From Bacillaceae bacterium JMAK1 (GTDB lineage Bacteria > Bacillota > Bacilli > Bacillales > Marinococcaceae), in contig JIBW01000007.1 in NCBI GenBank assembly GCA_012970285.1, positions 310,001 through 374,000 of the forward strand: 64,000 nt of DNA. The letters run 5' to 3'. A program made the position numbers and the translations under genes. Shown piece by piece: positions 52,586-61,340 of the stretch. Below the pieces are notes generated by a model. It was not told the DNA's origin, did no database searches, and was given only the letters and a program-made list of their open reading frames with translations. How positions within the stretch are numbered: the first letter of the stretch is position 1; each line of letters begins with the position of its first letter.

Positions 52586-53236
52586 TTACCTTTCTACAGA
52601 AACATCCTCTAAAATTTCCTCAGACTGCAACGGTACAATCCAGTCGTCTGGTACTTCCATCCATATCTCATTGCCTTCATAGAGAAAATGAACTTCCCAC
52701 TGCCCTGTCGTGTAGAAGGAAACTTCTTCAGTGTTTTCATCAAAGGATGCACTTGTATTTGCATGAATCCAATCTACTCCAGGCATTCCACTTGCATAAG
52801 AATGTAATTCTGAGAGTTCAAGAGTTGATGGAGTAATAGAGTCTGCTCCTTGTTGCAGCGTATAATTGAAATGCACATTTCGATTGAAGCCGGATTGATG
52901 TCCTTCATCTTCACTCATTTCATCCAAGTAAGACGTATGACTACTGGCAACACCCGCTTCTTCTACAGGCTCTTTTAGTTTCGGTTCAATTGCAACATCA
53001 CGGTCACCCTGCTGTGGTCCGTCGTCGAGTGAATGACGGATGTACTGCAGGAGTTCCTCAGATTCGTCATAGTCAAGCTCTACGAGATCATCACTTCCAA
53101 GCATTGTGTCTTCCATTACCACAAGTGTAAGTTCATATTCCTCTCCTAATTCTCGTATTTCTTCGTTGGCATTGCTACATCCAGCAAGTAAGAAAAAGCC
53201 AGCTATGCTGAGCATTACCTTATTAACATATCTAAT
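52586..53236 (-). CDS. Lipoprotein, probable ATT start
   Basis: 216 residues if started at ATT 53236. The lipobox LLAGC follows the helix LSIAGFF. The downstream ATG 53215 has no binding site and would leave a signal peptide without its basic start, whereas AAGGAGGA lies exactly 6 nt before the ATT, which adds R-Y-V-N-K-V before the helix, a normal lipoprotein signal. Mature part is acidic and then beta-rich (TGQWEVHFLYEGNEIWMEVPDDWI). Function unknown. Confidence 0.72.
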   Translation of the reverse strand: MRYVNKVMLSIAGFFLLAGCSNANEEIRELGEEYELTLVVMEDTMLGSDDLVELDYDESEELLQYIRHSLDDGPQQGDRDVAIEPKLKEPVEEAGVASSHTSYLDEMSEDEGHQSGFNRNVHFNYTLQQGADSITPSTLELSELHSYASGMPGVDWIHANTSASFDENTEEVSFYTTGQWEVHFLYEGNEIWMEVPDDWIVPLQSEEILEDVSVER

Positions 53237-53259
53237 GTGGATTCCTCCTTATCTGAATA

Positions 53260-53445
53260 TCATCTTGTAAAAAAGTAAAACAGAATAATACACAATACAA
53301 TAATGACTACAAAGGTGAGGACTCTTGATAGACAACTCCCTTGGAATAAGATTTCTGGTCTTCCGACCATGGCTTTATCAATTGATTCACCGAAACTTTC
53401 TTTCGTTTTATTTTTCTTTGAATGATGGTCTGAATTATTCGTCAT
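53260..53445 (-). CDS. Small membrane protein with C-terminal helix
   Basis: 61 residues: hydrophilic basic N-terminal part (SDHHSKKNKTKESFGESIDKAMVGRPEILFQG) and a C-terminal membrane helix (VLTFVVIIVLCIILFYF). The KESFGESIDKAM segment resembles DUF6366-like small proteins. AGGAGCG is 6 nt before the ATG. Located 23 nt upstream of the lipoprotein and possibly cotranscribed. Confidence 0.65.
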   Translation of the reverse strand: MTNNSDHHSKKNKTKESFGESIDKAMVGRPEILFQGSCLSRVLTFVVIIVLCIILFYFFTR

Positions 53446-53615
53446 TTTAGAACGCTCCTGTAATACGTCAGTTCGTAGAGTTTTATAGGCGTAGATGTTC
53501 TTTTTGGCATTTACCCGTCTTTGTGGTTGTTAAAAACAAACGTTATTGAAACACAATGGTGAGTATGGTGTAATAGCTAACAGTATTTTTTTATTGAGGG
53601 AGTCGTTACAGGCAT

Positions 53616-53906
53616 ATGAGAGTTGTAGTAAAAGAATTTTCTTATTATCTAGCGGCTATAGGATTAGCGATAGTATTTTCAATCGTTGTGTCTTTTTTGA
53701 ACCCATTAATAAGAGCATTTTCTGACCTAGCACTAGGAACAGCGTTGTTGGATTCTGGGAATTTTTCAGTTTTAGGTAGCGGTCTATTTTTATCAATTCT
53801 ATTATTAGCAGTGATTGTTCCTGTAGTTATCGTAGTTTATCCTATAGGCATAATAATTAAGTATGCAGTACTTAAAGTGTGGCGAGCTCGCAAACACGAA
53901 GTGTAA
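53616..53906 (+). CDS. Small membrane protein
   Basis: 96 residues, two to three helices (YYLAAIGLAIVFSIVVSFL; LGSGLFLSILLLAVIVPVVIVVYPIGIII) and a basic C-terminus (KVWRARKHEV). ATG 53616; GAGGGAG is 15 nt upstream, longer than usual. No family recognised. Nothing further supported up to 54138. Confidence 0.6.
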   Translation: MRVVVKEFSYYLAAIGLAIVFSIVVSFLNPLIRAFSDLALGTALLDSGNFSVLGSGLFLSILLLAVIVPVVIVVYPIGIIIKYAVLKVWRARKHEV

Positions 53907-54138
53907 AGAAGAGACCTAAATGTAAAAAACCAAAAGGTGATGATCGGACAACGGATAAATACTCTTTAAAAGTAAGTACTTAAACATGCGAATCGGATCG
54001 CCCATAATTCAAGCTATATGTCGTTTCCAGCTCAAGGTTAAGCACATTTACCTCATAATTAAAGATGAATTTGGAATTCTGCCTGTGCTTCGTAGTAAAG
54101 TTTACATTGTGAACAATTCGGTTGAGCCATCGCCGGAG

Positions 54139-54315
54139 CTATTTATCTCTAGATTGATGATACTTAATGGAAGCATAGAGTAACAAAGAAATTATGGTAC
54201 ACACGGTTAGCATACCGAGCAAGTTCATTAGATTTATTGAGTTACGATAAATCAGTTCAGTAAGTACCATAATGAAAAATAGACATAGTCCCATTAAGAG
54301 AGCTTTTTTGGCCAT
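54139..54315 (-). CDS. Small two-helix membrane protein
   Basis: 58 residues, two helices (LLMGLCLFFIMVLTELIY and NLLGMLTVCTIISLLLYASI) with KYHQSRDK as the final basic segment. GGAGG lies 6 nt before ATG 54315; the upstream ATG at 54327 overlaps it. Function unknown. Confidence 0.65.
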   Translation of the reverse strand: MAKKALLMGLCLFFIMVLTELIYRNSINLMNLLGMLTVCTIISLLLYASIKYHQSRDK

Positions 54316-54417
54316 GAAATCCTCCATGTTACAGTTTACTTTTACGTATACCCGACTTTATAGTTCTTAAAATCAATCTTGAATCAATTCATTGAGTTTG
54401 GTGTGAAAGGAGATCTT

Positions 54418-55068
54418 ATGGATAGCATAATAAAACAAGTTGCGAGCTATATTAATAATTCTGATGAAAAAATCGTCATTGGAATCTCGGGTCACGGAGC
54501 TTCTGGAAAAACGACGTTTGCGAAACACCTTAGAGGGTTGATCGATCAGCATGAAGTGAATTATATGAACACTGACCCATATATCATTGGTTCTGAGCTT
54601 AGGAAATACGCAACAATCGACTATGAATTTGATCATGAACAACATACTTCGAAAATGACAGCCTGCCATCCTGCAGCTCATCATGTTGTATCTTTAGAAA
54701 GAGACCTTAACATGATTCGAGCAGGTTTAGATTTTAATACGATAAAAACGCATTATATGGAAAGTACCTTAATTAAAGCGAATCACAAAGTCAGTATTGT
54801 GGAAGGCATGAGTACTGCATTTGTAGATCCAGATTTATTTGATCTTAAAATTTATCTCTATACAGATGGAGATACTGAATTTACTAGGAGGGGCATCCGT
54901 GATGTGTCCGAAAGAGGGATGAATATTGACTATTTAAAGCAATCCCACAAACAACGAAGAATTCAATACGAATTATTTATGCATGCTTATCACGAGGCAT
55001 TTGATCTTGTGATTAAGAATACGGATAAAACATATTTTCTAGAAAAAGATAGCTTGGATCTTTGTTAG
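54418..55068 (+). CDS. Uridine-kinase/phosphoribulokinase-like P-loop protein
   Basis: 216 residues. Walker A GISGHGASGKTTFAKHL near residue 21 and YMNTDPYIIG, with a Walker-B-type KVSIVEGMSTAF and the lid RRGIRDVSERGMNIDYLKQSHKQR, all in the order found in uridine kinase-like enzymes. Likely phosphorylates a nucleoside or similar small molecule. ATG 54418 after GAAAGGAG; the frame opens at 54379 without a site. Confidence 0.85.
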   Translation: MDSIIKQVASYINNSDEKIVIGISGHGASGKTTFAKHLRGLIDQHEVNYMNTDPYIIGSELRKYATIDYEFDHEQHTSKMTACHPAAHHVVSLERDLNMIRAGLDFNTIKTHYMESTLIKANHKVSIVEGMSTAFVDPDLFDLKIYLYTDGDTEFTRRGIRDVSERGMNIDYLKQSHKQRRIQYELFMHAYHEAFDLVIKNTDKTYFLEKDSLDLC

Positions 55069-55160
55069 AAAATCATTTCAACATTTGACTGTTATGAATG
55101 GAAATAGTCTGTACTTATGAGTCATCTAAGTCGCTTCCAAATACAAATTGCATAAAAAAC

Positions 55161-55313
55161 TTGGAACGTTCTTATTTATATGTTATGATAATTATTAACT
55201 AGTTTTGTTACGAAGAAAACAGAAAGCAAGCAACTTTCATCTAGAGTTTCACTTTGAGCAAGAATAGTAATTTATCGTGTAATGCATGCGCAAAGCACTA
55301 GGAGGCAACAATC
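55161..55313 (+). promoter_or_regulatory. csp promoter and long 5' leader
   Basis: TTGGAA (55161-55166), 17 nt, TATGAT (55184-55189). The leader of about 118 nt is typical of cold-shock genes, whose RNA structure changes with temperature. AGGAGGC lies 7 nt before the ATG. Confidence 0.75.
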
Positions 55314-55517
55314 ATGGAACAAGGTACAGTAAAATGGTTTAACGCAGACAAAGGTTTTGGATTTATTGAGCGCGAAGGTAACGAAGATGTATTCGTACAC
55401 TTCTCTGCAATTCAAACTGACGGATTCAAAACTTTAGATGAAGGTCAAAAAGTTAGCTTTGAAATTACTCAAGGTGACCGTGGACCTCAAGCTGCAAATG
55501 TTTCAAAAGAAGGCTAA
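55314..55517 (+). CDS. csp: Cold shock protein (CspA/CspB family)
   Basis: 67 residues, single OB-fold cold shock domain: [15 protein letters not shown] (RNP1 KGFGFI) and [17 protein letters not shown] (RNP2 VFVHF). Binds single-stranded RNA and DNA and prevents RNA secondary structure in the cold. Full length, own terminator. Confidence 0.97.
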   Translation: MEQGTVKWFNADKGFGFIEREGNEDVFVHFSAIQTDGFKTLDEGQKVSFEITQGDRGPQAANVSKEG

Positions 55518-55527
55518 TAACCGACTA

Positions 55528-55557
55528 AAACAGACTCTCTGAGTCTGTTTTTTTTAT
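55528..55557 (+). terminator. csp terminator
   Basis: AAACAGACTC-n3-GAGTCTGTTT plus T-run. Confidence 0.92.
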
Positions 55558-55600
55558 TTGCCAATAGTAAGTGCGTGATTCAAAAGAGGGAGTCATGTCG

Positions 55601-56182
55601 ATGACGCTACAACACAGCCATACTAAACAGTTGCTTGATGAACTCGCATGTTTAGGCAAACACTTAAATGACAACAAGATTTCTTGGGGGATCGGCGGTT
55701 CATTATTGCTTCTACAAAATGGGATCGTGCAAAAAGCGAATGACATCGATATTTTAGTGTCCGAGGAAGATGGAGATCGTTGCAAAGCAATCATTGATAA
55801 GATCGGGAAGGAAGAGGAAGCACAAAAGTATGCTCCTTTTCGAACCGCATATTTTTATAAGTATACGATCAACAACGTCGAAGTCGATCTTATGAGCGGG
55901 TTAGCCCTGGAACACGAAAATGGAATATACAAATTCTTTCTAACTCCAAATTCAATCGTTGCGTATTCACAAATTAACGGTACAGAAATACCACTGTGTG
56001 CGTTAGAAGATTGGTACATCTTATATAGTTTGATGCCTAACAAAGAAGAGAAAGAATACCTTCTAAGGCATTACTTTCAAACACATGGCATTTCTAATAA
56101 GCAATTGATGATCGAAGCGAACAGACAACCGTTGCCGCTTAAGGTAAAGGACAATGTTGAACAGCTTCTTAACAGTGTATGA
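55601..56182 (+). CDS. Nucleotidyltransferase-fold protein
   Basis: 193 residues. WGIGGSLLLLQNGIVQKANDIDIL has the GGS and DxD arrangement of MNT-fold nucleotidyltransferases (as in LinA/AadD-like and AbiEii-type proteins). NVEVDLMSG gives a third Asp. Helical C-terminus. Substrate unknown. Start ATG 55601 is 8 nt after AGAGGGAG; ATG 55595 is too close to it. Confidence 0.72.
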   Translation: MTLQHSHTKQLLDELACLGKHLNDNKISWGIGGSLLLLQNGIVQKANDIDILVSEEDGDRCKAIIDKIGKEEEAQKYAPFRTAYFYKYTINNVEVDLMSGLALEHENGIYKFFLTPNSIVAYSQINGTEIPLCALEDWYILYSLMPNKEEKEYLLRHYFQTHGISNKQLMIEANRQPLPLKVKDNVEQLLNSV

Positions 56183-56218
56183 CTTGCTATGTTAGTAAAG
56201 AATAGAGGGGGCAGCATC

Positions 56219-56515
56219 ATGCCTACATGTTCACATTGCAAGCAGGAATGGGGGTGGAGGTTATCCATCAAAAAGTCATTTTCGATTTATGGAATGAGCT
56301 GCCCTCATTGTGACGAGATACAATACTTATCGAGAAAAGCGAAAAGAAATACGTCGTTTCTAGTATTTTTACCGTTGCTTGTTCCATTATTAAGCTTGTT
56401 AACAAATTTGGGCTTCCTAGCAATCATCGTTATCTTCTTATCTGTTTCTTTGCTTTTAATGTCCGTATACCCATTTTTGATGGAGTTATCGAATGAGGAT
56501 CAATTGAGGATTTAA
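56219..56515 (+). CDS. CXXC-20-CXXC membrane protein
   Basis: 98 residues. CSHC at residue 4 and CPHC at residue 28 are separated by exactly 20 residues, the mark of the TIGR04104 CXXC-20-CXXC family, followed by two C-terminal membrane helices (residues about 48-85). Probably a membrane-anchored zinc ribbon; role unknown. ATG 56219 after GAGGGGG. Terminator downstream. Confidence 0.85.
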   Translation: MPTCSHCKQEWGWRLSIKKSFSIYGMSCPHCDEIQYLSRKAKRNTSFLVFLPLLVPLLSLLTNLGFLAIIVIFLSVSLLLMSVYPFLMELSNEDQLRI

Positions 56516-56531
56516 ATGCTTGATTTTATAC

Positions 56532-56577
56532 GAAAGGACTTGCCTTGAAGTGCTGGAGGTGAGTCCTTTCTTTTTTT
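56532..56577 (+). terminator. Terminator
   Basis: GAAAGGACT / AGTCCTTTC stem with a long loop and seven T. Confidence 0.8.
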
Positions 56578-56768
56578 GTTTATAGACATGAGGAAATTAA
56601 TTCAATTGTCATAGTGCTACTTCCTATATTATTATGGAGTAGTTGCTATAAATCGTGTCATGAATAAGAGGTTGTTTAAAGTTAACCTCAAGTAGATGAT
56701 CTAGAGGGTCTTTTTAATTTTATATTAGTTACGAGAAAGACCGATTGATAAAAAGGTAGGGAAGTACG

Positions 56769-57743
56769 ATGACTGAAAATTTCTGGCGTGATTTGCCGCG
56801 TCCATTCTTTATATTAGCACCGATGGAAGACGTTACGGATGTAGTGTTTCGTCACGTTGTAAGTGAGGCTGCAAGGCCGGATGTGTTTTTTACGGAGTTT
56901 ACGAATTCTGAAAGTTATTGTCATCCAGACGGTAAGCAGAGTGTGCGTGGTCGACTGACGTTTACTGAAGACGAACAACCGATGGTTGCCCATATCTGGG
57001 GAGACAAGCCTGAATTCTTCGAGCAAATGAGTATCGGTATGGCAGAAGAAGGTTTTAAAGGGATCGACCTCAATATGGGTTGTCCCGTTCAAAATGTGGC
57101 AGGTAACGGAAAAGGGAGCGGACTTATTCGCCGGCCGGATACCGTTGCTGAACTCATTCAAGCAGCTAAAGCTGGAGGCTTGCCAGTAAGTGTGAAGACG
57201 AGACTCGGTTATACGTATGTGGACGAATGGCGTGAGTGGTTAACTCATGTACTAAAGCAAGACATTGCGAATTTGTCCATTCATTTACGTACGAAGAAGG
57301 AAATGAGTAAAGTAGAAGCACATTGGGAGCTCATTCCAGAGATCAAAAAACTACGAGATGAAATTGCACCTGATACACTACTGACGATTAATGGAGATAT
57401 CCCTAACCGTCAAGTCGGCTTAGAACTCGTTGAGAAATACGGCGTCGACGGTGTCATGATCGGTCGAGGAATCTTTACGAACCCATTTGCATTTGAAAAA
57501 GAGCCAAGAGAGCATAGCAGTGAAGAACTACTTGATCTACTTCGGATGCAGCTCGACCTTCATGACAAGTACCATGAAATTGAATCCCGTGCATTTAAAC
57601 CGCTTCATCGCTTCTTTAAAATCTATGTACGCGATTTCCGTGGTGCAAGTGAACTAAGAAATCAATTGATGAACTCAAGTTCAACAGATGAAGTACGGTC
57701 ACTTCTTGATTCGTTCCAAGCTGAAAAGCAAGAGACACTCTAA
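56769..57743 (+). CDS. dus: tRNA-dihydrouridine synthase
   Basis: 324 residues, FMN-dependent reduction of uridine to dihydrouridine in tRNA D-loops. Motifs: [14 protein letters not shown] at the start, [22 protein letters not shown] (catalytic Cys region), SVKTRLGY and [15 protein letters not shown]. Similar to the YfjN/DusB-like extra synthase of Bacillus rather than the one beside folate genes. Monocistronic, terminator follows. Confidence 0.94.
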   Translation: MTENFWRDLPRPFFILAPMEDVTDVVFRHVVSEAARPDVFFTEFTNSESYCHPDGKQSVRGRLTFTEDEQPMVAHIWGDKPEFFEQMSIGMAEEGFKGIDLNMGCPVQNVAGNGKGSGLIRRPDTVAELIQAAKAGGLPVSVKTRLGYTYVDEWREWLTHVLKQDIANLSIHLRTKKEMSKVEAHWELIPEIKKLRDEIAPDTLLTINGDIPNRQVGLELVEKYGVDGVMIGRGIFTNPFAFEKEPREHSSEELLDLLRMQLDLHDKYHEIESRAFKPLHRFFKIYVRDFRGASELRNQLMNSSSTDEVRSLLDSFQAEKQETL

Positions 57744-57750
57744 CGTAGCT

Positions 57751-57787
57751 ACGCCCATCAAAGTGAAAACTTTGATGGGCGTTTTTT
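57751..57787 (+). terminator. dus terminator
   Basis: ACGCCCATCAAAG-n6-CTTTGATGGGCGT plus T-run. Confidence 0.94.
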
Positions 57788-57826
57788 GGTTGAATTTTAT
57801 GTGGTCCAGAGTTCTTGCCCCCCGCC

Positions 57827-57857
57827 AAAAAAGGCATAGCTTTTTACAAGCTATGCC
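57827..57857 (-). terminator. Terminator on the minus strand for the RidA gene
   Basis: On the minus strand GGCATAGCTT-n5-AAGCTATGCC followed by TTTTTT. Confidence 0.85.
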
Positions 57858-57921
57858 ATGAATGATGCATCTTTATTTCCCAGCCTTCGTAATAAGGGAA
57901 GGGTTTGAATCATTGATGCCC

Positions 57922-58314
57922 TCAAAACTCGGCACACCAAAGTTCAATTTCAATTTTTAACTCGGGCAGTCCTAATTCAGAGATGTAAGCGACTGTCATT
58001 GCCGGGTAGGCTGACGGAAACAATTCATCCCATTGAGCATCTAGGAATTCCCAATCAATTTGTTCGGTTGCCCAAATGTTAACTTTAATGATATTCTTTT
58101 CACTTAAATTTTCAGATGTAAGGATTCTCTGTATGTTTGAAAATGTATTTATGACTTGATCGTTAAATTCAGGTGGGACATTGCCATCTGGATCTGTTCC
58201 GATTTGACCTGATGTTACAACCAAACCTGCACCTTTTGGAACTCGCGTCACATGACTGTAATTCCCTACAGGCTCTGCCATTGAATCTGGGTTTTTCCTA
58301 CGGATGTTTTGCAT
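57922..58314 (-). CDS. RidA-family protein
   Basis: 130 residues of the RidA/YjgF family, which hydrolyses reactive enamine/imine intermediates. Seen: GLVVTSGQIGTDPDGNVP, FSNIQRIL, KVNIWATEQIDW, YPAMTVAYISELGLPELKIEIE. The usual catalytic Arg of the canonical motif (P-x-R-x) is replaced (AYPAMTVAY), so it may belong to a non-deaminase subgroup. Minus-strand single gene. Confidence 0.85.
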   Translation of the reverse strand: MQNIRRKNPDSMAEPVGNYSHVTRVPKGAGLVVTSGQIGTDPDGNVPPEFNDQVINTFSNIQRILTSENLSEKNIIKVNIWATEQIDWEFLDAQWDELFPSAYPAMTVAYISELGLPELKIEIELWCAEF

Positions 58315-58387
58315 TGTATTCCCTCACTTATAGTGTATTTCTGCTCATGTTCTTAAAAAAAGATAGACGTCACCAAAATCGTGAAGT

Positions 58388-58453
58388 CTAGAAGAAAACG
58401 GCAGTAGAGAATCCATAGCCTAAAGATAAAAACATCAGAATCTTCTTCTTCAT
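58388..58453 (-). CDS. Possible 21-residue hydrophobic peptide
   Basis: Encodes a basic start (M-K-K-K) and a hydrophobic stretch ending in TAVFF. AAAAGGAG is 10 nt upstream of the ATG. Could be a signal-peptide-like small protein or the remnant of a longer gene. Confidence 0.4.
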   Translation of the reverse strand: MKKKILMFLSLGYGFSTAVFF

Positions 58454-58651
58454 AACTTGGACACTCCTTTTCTCCATTTGTGAGGTTCATTTCTAGGTTT
58501 TCTTAATCGTACCAAAGTATCTTAGTTAATTAAATGAATTGGGTGAAAAAACTCTATAGACAATACATGACGATCTGATATTAGAATCTTTCATCTAGTA
58601 TAAAATTTGTGTGATAAAATAGACCTAACATTTAATATGGGGGTTAGAAAA

Positions 58652-59695
58652 ATGGAAATGATAACGCCACAACGTTTAAATAAGGGAGACACGGTTGCCG
58701 TATTGTCCCCATCAGCAGGGGTACCGAGCGTATTCCCACATATCTTTAATGAAGGTGTACATATGTTAGAGCAAGAACTCCATCTAAATGTTAAGGAAAT
58801 GAATACTGCACGTGCAGCTGCTGAACAACTACATAAAAACCCGAAACAAAGAGCAGAGGACATCAATCAAGCGTTTGCTGATTCGGATATAAAAGCGATT
58901 TTTTGTTCCATCGGCGGTGACGATTCAATAAGAATTCTTCCCTTTTTAGACACAGACCTTATTAAGAAAAACCCTAAAATTATTATGGGGGCATCTGATA
59001 ATACGACGTTTTTAACGTATCTAAATCAATTAGGGATTGTTACGTATTACGGACCTACGGTTATGGCCGGTATTTCGCAGCTTAGTAGCTTAGAAGAAAA
59101 CTATAAGCGCCATATTCTAGATCTGTTGTTTCATCCGAGTGACACGTATGATTTTCAACCGTATACACGATGGTCTGAGGGATACCCTGATTGGTCAGAA
59201 CATGACAACACAGGCAAAATTAATGCACAAAAGCTAAATGCTCAGGGATGGCGTTGGTTACAGGGTGAAGGGATTAACAGTGGGAAGCTGTATGGAGGCT
59301 GTATCGAAGTATTGGAAATGCTAAAAGGAACACCGTACTTTTGTGATATTGAGTTTTTTAACGACAAGATTTTATTTTTAGAGAATGCTGAAGGATCAAC
59401 AACAGTCGAGCAAATCAGAAGGACCATTCGTAGCTATGGCATGCAAGGGATGCTGGAACGAATACAAGGGCTTTTAATTGGCAGAGCTCGGGACTACTCG
59501 GATCTTGAAAAGGAACAATTAGAAGATGCGATTATGAGCGTCGTTCGGGATGAATTTCAAAACCATAAGTTGCCGATTGTCACGAATGTTGATTTCGGTC
59601 ATACAGATCCGATGTTCATTTTGCCTATGGGAATTTGTACAGAGATCAATTGTAATGAGAAGCGAATAAGGTTGATGGAGCCTAGTGTGTTGTAA
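58652..59695 (+). CDS. S66-family LD-carboxypeptidase/MccF-like protein
   Basis: 347 residues. Family motifs: LNKGDTVAVLSPSAG at the N-terminus, IFCSIGGDDSIRIL, MGASDNT (nucleophile Ser), ILFLENAEGS (Glu) and DFGHTDPM (His) give the Ser-Glu-His triad. Family members cut the LD bond of muropeptides or, as MccF, detoxify microcin C-like peptide-nucleotides. ATG 58652 after GGGGGTTAG preferred over the upstream 58607 and 58637 starts. Confidence 0.9.
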   Translation: MEMITPQRLNKGDTVAVLSPSAGVPSVFPHIFNEGVHMLEQELHLNVKEMNTARAAAEQLHKNPKQRAEDINQAFADSDIKAIFCSIGGDDSIRILPFLDTDLIKKNPKIIMGASDNTTFLTYLNQLGIVTYYGPTVMAGISQLSSLEENYKRHILDLLFHPSDTYDFQPYTRWSEGYPDWSEHDNTGKINAQKLNAQGWRWLQGEGINSGKLYGGCIEVLEMLKGTPYFCDIEFFNDKILFLENAEGSTTVEQIRRTIRSYGMQGMLERIQGLLIGRARDYSDLEKEQLEDAIMSVVRDEFQNHKLPIVTNVDFGHTDPMFILPMGICTEINCNEKRIRLMEPSVL

Positions 59696-59767
59696 GCTTA
59701 GTTGGAGAATAAGCAGACTTTAAAAATTGTCTTATAAAAGGTCCTAACTATTGAAGGGAAATGATTT

Positions 59768-59986
59768 ATGCAAATCTTCTTTGCAGTACTATTTTCGGGA
59801 TTAATCATAGCAATCACAGTAACTTCAATCATCAAAGTGTTAGTCATTGCATACAAAAGAAAAGAAATTTCTAAACGTAAATTCTTCTCTATGTCAACAT
59901 TCAGTATCATAGTCGGGATCGTCGTTCTAACAGTTCTTCCGTCTTTGTACGATGCTATTTTCACATATTTTAATAGTCTCACTTAA
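59768..59986 (+). CDS. Small membrane protein
   Basis: 72 residues, two helices (IFFAVLFSGLIIAITVTSIIKVLVIAY and MSTFSIIVGIVVLTVLPSLY) separated by a basic loop (KRKEISKRKF). Binding site GAAGGGA. No family recognised. The next gene starts 30 nt downstream. Confidence 0.65.
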   Translation: MQIFFAVLFSGLIIAITVTSIIKVLVIAYKRKEISKRKFFSMSTFSIIVGIVVLTVLPSLYDAIFTYFNSLT

Positions 59987-60016
59987 AGAAGTTTGCCATA
60001 AAAAGGAGATAAGGGT

Positions 60017-60394
60017 ATGACTTTAGAAGTTGGCAGCACACTAAGTTTTAGTCGTACGTTTACGAAAGAAGATGTTGGTACGTTCACGAAGCTATCGCTA
60101 GATGAAGGTGTTCATCATGTAAATCCTGATGAGAACGGGAACGTAATTGTTCAAGGGTTATTAACCGCAACTCTTCCAACAAAGATTGGGGGAGAGAATG
60201 ATGTTCTTGCGCATACGATGAATTTCAATTTTCTTAAGCCAGTAGTCACTGGAGACACAATTTTATGTGTAGTGACCATTGATAAATATACAAAGAAAGA
60301 CAATGGTCGAAGATCGATAACGGCTTCATTTCGTTGTACCAATCAAGATCATGTTGAAGTGATGACGGGGTTATTTGCAGGCGTTATAAAGTAA
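60017..60394 (+). CDS. MaoC-like hotdog-fold protein
   Basis: 125 residues, hotdog fold of the (R)-hydratase/MaoC type: FTKEDVGTFTKLSLDEGVHHVNPDE corresponds to the catalytic Asp-His segment (D-x-N-P-x-H in canonical enzymes, here HHVNPDE, so the catalytic pattern is altered), then VQGLLTATLPTKI and TMNFNFLKPVVTGDTI. Predicted acyl-CoA hydratase or binding protein. ATG after AAAAGGAGA. Confidence 0.82.
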   Translation: MTLEVGSTLSFSRTFTKEDVGTFTKLSLDEGVHHVNPDENGNVIVQGLLTATLPTKIGGENDVLAHTMNFNFLKPVVTGDTILCVVTIDKYTKKDNGRRSITASFRCTNQDHVEVMTGLFAGVIK

Positions 60395-60503
60395 CTCGAT
60401 GTGATTAATGAACGATTAGATGCCTTATTTCTTGGATGATCGTAATGACTTATACTATATTTGGATACAGTAAGAGTGTTTTTATGATCGAATGGAGGAA
60501 GTT

Positions 60504-61313
60504 ATGGATCAAAGCAGGTATTTTTCCATTGGTGAGGTATCTAAATTAAAAAATGTAACGATTAAAGCGCTTCGTTATTATCATACGATTGGCTTGCTAA
60601 TTCCAGCATACATCAATCCTGAAAACGGTTATCGGTATTATACGATGGGTCAATTTATTTACATAGACATTATAAAACTTTGCCAACAAAGCAACGTCAC
60701 AATCAAAGAGATTAAATCTTTATTTGAAAAAGCAGATACGAATGAACTTAAGCTTTTCTTGGAAAAGAAGAGTAAAGAAATTCAAGATGAGATGAAAAGT
60801 TTAGAGCTGCTTCAGAAGCGATTAGACTTATTGCAGACTGCAATTCATTCTTCAGAAGTTGAACTTATGAATGAGGGGTTTAACGTTCAAACCTTCGAAG
60901 AGCGGTACCTTTTATGTTCGCCTACACAAGGGGGCGAGCTGAATGAGGTTTTGTCATTTGACCAATTAGACGAGCAGCTAGCGGAATTTACGAATCATAC
61001 GTTTCAATATGGATTAATCTTCTCATCTTTGCCCAATCAATGTAAGGTTCGTGATGTATTTCGCATGATTACGATTGAAGATTATCAGTTGATCAAAGAA
61101 TCTTCCTCGGCTTTACTGTTGCCAAGAGGGGACTATGTAACAGTGAATTGCACGAAGGAAACTGAGGAAGAAACGTTGCAATTGTTGGTAGACTATTTAA
61201 AGACGAATGATCTGAAGTACCATGATATATACATGTTGTACTTAGTGACAGATGTATTTAATCAAGATAATCATCATGCTCAATTTCAAGTAAACGTAAA
61301 GTCCGCCCCATGA
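60504..61313 (+). CDS. MerR-family regulator with GyrI-like effector domain
   Basis: 269 residues. MerR HTH at residues 5-75 (YFSIGEVSKLKNVTIKALRYYHTIGLLIPAYINPENGYRYYT), a coiled-coil linker (residues about 80-120) and a C-terminal domain of the GyrI/BltR effector type. Such proteins bind small cationic drugs and activate promoters with an over-long 19-20 bp spacer. ATG 60504 lies 5 nt after TGGAGGAA. The likely target is the convergent acetyltransferase gene downstream, which has exactly such a promoter. Confidence 0.9.
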   Translation: MDQSRYFSIGEVSKLKNVTIKALRYYHTIGLLIPAYINPENGYRYYTMGQFIYIDIIKLCQQSNVTIKEIKSLFEKADTNELKLFLEKKSKEIQDEMKSLELLQKRLDLLQTAIHSSEVELMNEGFNVQTFEERYLLCSPTQGGELNEVLSFDQLDEQLAEFTNHTFQYGLIFSSLPNQCKVRDVFRMITIEDYQLIKESSSALLLPRGDYVTVNCTKETEEETLQLLVDYLKTNDLKYHDIYMLYLVTDVFNQDNHHAQFQVNVKSAP

Positions 61314-61326
61314 AATGAGGCGGACT
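61300..61326. terminator. Bidirectional hairpin between MerR and GNAT genes
   Basis: AGTCCGCC-n11-GGCGGACT overlapping the end of the MerR gene; a weak T-stretch follows on the plus strand. Confidence 0.7.
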
Positions 61327-61340
61327 GAATTTGTTGTCGC

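Noticed and set aside
53986-54183. 65-codon plus-strand frame
   Set aside because: No ribosome binding site, mixed composition, and its end overlaps a well-supported minus-strand membrane gene.
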